A stretch of DNA of 64,000 nt from Siphonodentalium dalli (taxonomy: Eukaryota; Mollusca; Scaphopoda; Gadilida; Siphonodentaliidae). Each line of letters starts with the position of its first letter. Position 1 is the first letter of the stretch. The notes beneath the pieces are model-generated. The model saw only the letters and a program-made list of their open reading frames with translations. It was not told the DNA's origin and searched no databases. This document shows, piece by piece, positions 58,619 through 64,000 of this stretch. The stretch is taken from positions 14,911,710 to 14,975,709 of the forward strand of contig CP136062.1 of NCBI GenBank assembly GCA_032622095.1. Reading direction: 5' to 3'. The translations under genes and the position numbers were made by a program.

Positions 58619-61600
58619 GCACATCATATATGCATGATCGGATCGGGCCCATATAATGGCATATATGCATGATCGGATCGGGCCCATATAATGGTATATA
58701 TGCATGATCGGATCGGGCCCATATAATGGCATATATGCATGATCGGATCGGGCCCATATAATGGTATATATGCATGATCGGATCGGGCCCATATAATGGC
58801 ATATATGCATGATCGGATCGGGCCCATATAATGGCATATATGCATGACCGGATCGGGCCCATATAATGGCATATATGCATGATCGGATCGCGGCGGATCG
58901 GGCCCATATAATGGCATATACGCATGATCGCCGCGGCTGATCGGGCCCATATAATGGCATATATGCATGATCGGATCGGGCCCATATAATGGCATATATG
59001 CATGATCGGATCGGGCCCATATAATGGCATATATGCATGATCGGATCGGGCCCATATAATGGTATATATGCATGATCGGATCGGGTCCATATAATGGCAT
59101 ATATGCATGATCGGATCTGGCCCATATAATGGCATATATGCATGATCGGATCGGGCCCATATAATGGCATATACGCATGATCGGATCGCGGCGGATCGGG
59201 CCCATATAATGGCATATATGCATGATCGGATCGGGCCCATATAATGGCATATATGCATGATCGGATCGGGCCCATATAATGGCATATACGCATGATCGCC
59301 GCGGCGGATCGGGCCCATATAATGGCATATATGCATGATCGGATCGGGCCCATATAATGGCATATATGCATGATCGGATCGGGCCCATATAATGGCATAT
59401 GTGCATGATCGGATCGGGCCCATATAATGGCATATATGCATGATCGGATCGGGCCCATATAATGGCATATATGCATGATCGGATCGGGCCCATATAATGG
59501 TATATATGCATGATCGGATCGGGCCCATATAATGGCATATATGCATGATCGGATCGGGCCCATATATGCATGACCGGATCGGGCCCATATAATGGCATAA
59601 ATGCATGATCGGATCGCGGCGGATCGGGCCCATATAATGGCATATACGCATGATCGCCGCGGCGGATCGGGCCCATATAATGGCATATATGCATGATCGG
59701 ATCGGGCCCATATAATGGCATATATGCATGATCGGATCGGGCCCAAATAATGGCATATATGCATGATCGGATCGGTCCCATATAATGGCATATATGCATG
59801 ATCGGATCGGGTCCATATAATGGCATATATGCATGATCGGATCGGGCCCATATAATGGCATATATGCATGATCGGATCGGTCCCATATAATGGCATTTAT
59901 GCATGATCGGATCGGGCCCATATAATGGCATATATGCATGATCGGATCGGGCCCATATAATGGCATATATGCATGATCGGATCGGGCCCATATAATGGTA
60001 TATATGCATGATCGGATCGGGCCCATATAATGGCATATATGCATGATCGGATCGGGCCCATATAATGGCATATATGCATGATCGGATCGGGCCCATATAA
60101 TGGCATATATGCATGATCGGATCGGGCCCATATAATGGCATATATGCATGATCGGATCGGGCCCATATAATGGCATATATGCATGATCGGATCGGGCCCA
60201 TATAATGGTATATATGCATGATCGGATCGGGCCCGTATAATGGCATATATGCATGATCGGATTGGCCCATATAATGGCATATATGCATGATCGGATCGGG
60301 CCCATATAATGGTATATATGTATGATCGGATCGGGCCCATATAATGGCATATATGCATGATCGGATCGGGCCCATATAATGGCATATATGCATGACCGGA
60401 TCGGGCCCATATAATGGCATAAATGCATGATCGGATCGCGGCGGATCGGGCCCATATAATGGCATATACGCATGATCGCCGCGGCGGATCGGGCCCATAT
60501 AATGGCATATATGCATGATCGGATCGGGCCCATATAATGGCATATATTCATGATCGGATCGGGCCCATATAATGGCATATATGCATGATCGGATCGGGCC
60601 CATATAATGGTATATATGCATGATCGGATCGGGTCCATATAATGGCATATATGCATGATCGGATCTGGCCCATATAATGGCATATATGCATGATCGGATC
60701 TGGCCCATATAATGGCATATATGCATGATCGGATCGGGCCCATATAATGGCATATATGCATGATCGGATCGGGCCCATATAATGGTATATATGCATGATC
60801 GGGTCGGGCCCGTACAATGGCATATATGCATGATCGGATCGGGCCCATATAATGGCATACATGCATGATCGGATCGGGCCCATATAATGGCATATATGCA
60901 TGATCGGATCGGGCCCATATAATGGCATATATGCATGATCGGATCGGGCCCATACAATGGCATATATGCATGATCGGATCGGGCCCATATAATGGCATAT
61001 ATGCATGATCGGATCGGGCCCATATAATGGCATATAGGCATGATCGGATCGGGCCCATATAATGGCATATATGCACGATCAGATCGGGCCCATATAATGG
61101 TATATATGCATGATCGGATCGGGCCCATATAATGGCATATATGCATGATCGGATCGGGCCCATATAATGGCATATATGCATGATCGGATCGGGCCCATAT
61201 AATGGCATATATGCATGATCGGATCGGGCCCATATAATGGCATATATGCATGATCGGATCGGTCCCATATAATGGCATATATGCATGATCGGATCGGTCC
61301 CATATAATGGCATATATGCATGATCGGATCGGGCCCATATAATGGCATATATGCATGATCGGATCGGGCCCATATAATGGTATATATGCATGATCGGATC
61401 GGGTCCATATAATGGCATATATGCATGATCGGATCTGGCCCATATAATGGCATATATGCATGATCGGATCTGGCCCATATAATGGCATATATGCATGATC
61501 GGATCGGGCCCATATAATGGCATATATGCATGATCGGATCGGCCCCATATAATGGCATATATGCATGATCGGATCGGGCCCATATAATGGCATATATGCA

Positions 61601-62369
61601 TGATCGGATCGGGCCCATATAATGGCATATATGCATGATCGGATCGGGCCCATATAATGGCATATATGCATGATCGGATCGGTCCCATATAATGGCATAT
61701 ATGCATGATCGGATCGGTCCCATATAATGGCATATATGCATGATCGGATCGGGCCCATATAATGGCATATATGCATGATCGGATCGGGCCCATATATTGG
61801 TATATATGCATGATCGGATCGGGCCCATATAATGGCATATATGCATGATCGGATCGGGCCCATATAATGGCATATATGCATGATCGGATCGGGCCCATAT
61901 AATGGCATATATGCATGATCGGATCGGGCCCATATAATGGCATATATGCATGATCGGATCGGGCCCATATAATGGCATATATGCATGATCGGATCGGGCC
62001 AATATAATGGTATATATGCATGATCGGATCGGGCCCATATAATGGCATATATGCATGATCGGATCGGGCCCATATAATGGCATATATGCATGATCGGATC
62101 GGGCCCATATAATGGCATATATGCATGATCGGATCGGGCCCATATAATGGCATATATGCATGATCGGATCGGGCCCATATAATGGCATATATGCATGATC
62201 GGATCGGGCCCATATAATGGCATATATGCATGATCGGATCGGGCCCATATAATGGCATATATGCATGATCGGATCGGGCCCATATAATGGCATTATGCAT
62301 GATCGGATCGGGCCCATATAATGGCATATATGCATGATCGGATCGGGCCCATATAATGGCATATATGCA
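58619..62369 (-). repeat. 35-bp satellite array, about 107 units
   Basis: Units 'catatatgcatgatcggatc' + 'gggcccatataatgg'. Variants include 'ggatcgcggcggatcggg' inserts (58885, 59183, 59611, 60433), 'tctggccc' and 'ggtccc'. Some variant blocks repeat at exact multiples of 35 (60631 to 61401, 770 bp; 61261 to 61681, 420 bp). No unit has a minus-strand stop in any frame, so three overlapping frames of up to 1243 codons result; this is not evidence of a protein. Confidence 0.98.
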
Positions 62370-62459
62370 GGGATTGTACCCTGATGGTACCTTAAGTCTA
62401 CATAGGGCCCATGACTAGCAGCATGTGTGGTTTTCGCTGGCGAATGTTGAACAGAAAGA

Positions 62460-62617
62460 ACATTCAACATTCGTTCAACATTCGTGTGAAGTATGCACAA
62501 CATTCAACATTCGATTTTTCTTGTACATAAGTTTTTTCTTTAACGTGAATGGATTAAGTGGGTCGTATATATAGCACTCCTATCAAAATTAGAGTATTCG
62601 ATACTTCGATGCTCATT
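62460..62617 (+). repeat. right flank copy of the satellite-bordering repeat
   Basis: Direct copy of parts of 58300-58590: 'attcaacattcgttcaacat', 'ggattaagtgggtcgtat', 'atagcactcctatcaaaat', 'agagtattcgatacttcgat'. The satellite is therefore bracketed by direct repeats. Confidence 0.75.
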
Positions 62618-62619
62618 AG

Positions 62620-64000
62620 TTCCAGCTTAACCTGAGTTCCTCTTGTGACATCATAGCCGTACAAACACGTCCTCCATCAGTAATTCTTGATGTGTGCATG
62701 TCAATTTTATCTATACTAAGTAGGCACAGGTCTGAAAAAATCTTGATATAGTTAGGGAACGTACTTGCTTCAGAAATTTGCCACTGCATGGGAATTAAGG
62801 GAACCTTACAATTACAATTTCATGAAGTTGTGGGCTGTAAAAATACCAGGTGTATGTCCAGTTTGACCTTGGTTCACCCAGAGTTGGCCTAAACTACACA
62901 CATGTTTTTGGACATTCCCAATACATGAATACAGGAAATAAACTTAGAGTTAAATCAAAAGTTTATTTGGACGAAATGCATCACAATCTGTGAAAAAAAA
63001 GATTTACAAAACAAATATTTGGAAGAACTCACTCACAATACCCCACGGGGATAAAATGAAAGACAAGACAGTGTGGTTTAGTACAACATGAATGTATAGG
63101 TCTTTTATGAATGTTTCTTTGATTCTATATACAAATGAAGGGACAAAATTAACCGAAGAGCATCTTAAAGTGGTACTGTATGTTCCGCTTCGGTATCGGC
63201 CTATCGGGTTAATAACACCAAGACATAAGATATCAATGGAATGGTCTTTCAACACTTCCCACAGCTATCCCACATGTTTGCAATCAATGTTTTATCATGT
63301 TTCTTGAGATTTGAGGTAGCGTTTGCGCAAAGGGGGGGGGGGTGGTTTTCGGAGAATATTTGCACGCTTTCTGAAACTTTATGGGGAACCCCAAACATCT
63401 CGCGAGGTGGTAAATTAAATACTTTGTTACGTTATATCTAGCCATTTCCATGTATTTGGGGTTTGTTGGTACTAAATATTTTTGCCAAAGCTACCAAAAA
63501 TAAAATATAGCCTTGGTATGTTTAGAGCTCAATTGCCGAGTTGTCATTACTGATTGGCAGAGTTTCCATTGTTGCTTGCAGTGCGTGTATAAAACACATG
63601 AAGTAAGCCACATTGGAAGCATTATCTTTGACATTCGAGGAAAAATGGGGACAATGTTTGCAATTTAGGCAGGAGTCTTATTTTTGTGACAAGGATTGGT
63701 TACACCATACATGTTATTCCTGGCGCTGTAGGGCGCAGGGACATTCAAAAATGATCGGGCTACTGAGCAAATGTCAAATATATGGTACATGTAGCTACCG
63801 ATTCATTGAGGCTTAAATACACCAAAATGCCGGTGGTATCTATTGGGGGGGGGGCGAAAAGGCTCATTTATCAGAGTTTTCATGCTCATCGGCAGATGTT
63901 CAAGCTCATCGGCAGATGCATCGATTACACGGTGTGTCTGTGGCAATTTAATTTGCTATGAAAATCAAATTAATAAACACAACCAAATCAATGAATGAGT
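62620..64000. other. intergenic sequence
   Basis: No gene supported. G-runs at 63333-63342 and 63845-63854. A short direct repeat 'catgctcatcggcagatg' / 'caagctcatcggcagatg' is at 63880-63918. Frames of 60-80 codons here lack splice or family support. Confidence 0.4.

Noticed and set aside
58596-62327. Very long minus-strand open frame (1243 codons)
   Set aside because: It is wholly composed of the 35-bp satellite, and the other two frames are equally open; openness comes from absence of stops in the unit.

Overview
This window looks like gene-poor, repeat-saturated nuclear DNA from a eukaryote, most likely a marine invertebrate and plausibly a mollusc. Coding signal appears only as isolated exons with GT-AG splice sites. 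There are no bacterial-style operons, and no rRNA or complete tRNA was recognised. The mollusc suggestion is an inference from the repeat style (tandem 'aaggtcaaggtcaggtc' units, 'ccaagatgg' repeats, 'gtccgtcc' repeats beside 'ccataactc' blocks); no gene proves it.

The best-supported protein-coding sequence is on the minus strand. An internal exon at 8436-8620 has clean splice sites and reads as the C-terminal half of an ML (MD-2-related lipid-recognition) domain, the fold of NPC2 and the GM2 activator. Two paralogous first exons lie at 34888-35152 and 44396-44678. Each encodes a short basic cytoplasmic tail, one transmembrane segment, an acidic stalk with SPDYDP, and a C-terminal LYD(S/N)CG that resembles the start of an ML domain. 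Both end in phase 1, which matches the acceptor phase of the 8436-8620 exon. I infer one or two genes for a membrane-anchored ML protein with very large introns; the middle and last exons were not found. A few further candidate exons (18332-18664, 27735-27942, 35920-35985, 56741-57028) have no recognised family.

The rest is mobile and tandem DNA. 0-12 kb: degenerate tandem repeats, a G-run hAT-like MITE, and the first copies of two palindrome-bearing MITE families. 12.6-16 kb: a 3.3-kb element whose ends are CpG-dense inverted arrays. 19.4-21.2 kb: three short tandem arrays and a 759-bp hAT remnant with a perfect 8-bp target duplication. 22.6-23.9 kb: nested foldback elements. 25.4-27.7 kb: a 19-bp satellite. 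28.8-31.2 kb: hAT-type MITEs. 33.4-34.4 kb: a 27-bp satellite. 36.8-47.4 kb: many MITE copies and a 39-bp satellite. 49.07-53.21 kb: a 4.1-kb foldback element with arms of about 1.9 kb and a perfect 8-bp target duplication. 54.2-54.7 kb: tandem palindromes. 57.1-57.9 kb: another long-inverted-repeat MITE. 58.6-62.4 kb: a 35-bp satellite open in all three minus-strand frames.

The strongest novelty candidates are the intact foldback element, the 67-bp palindrome shared by two unrelated-looking MITE families (with paired substitutions in its arms), the CpG-dense inverted-array element, and the duplicated anchor exons of the putative ML gene.
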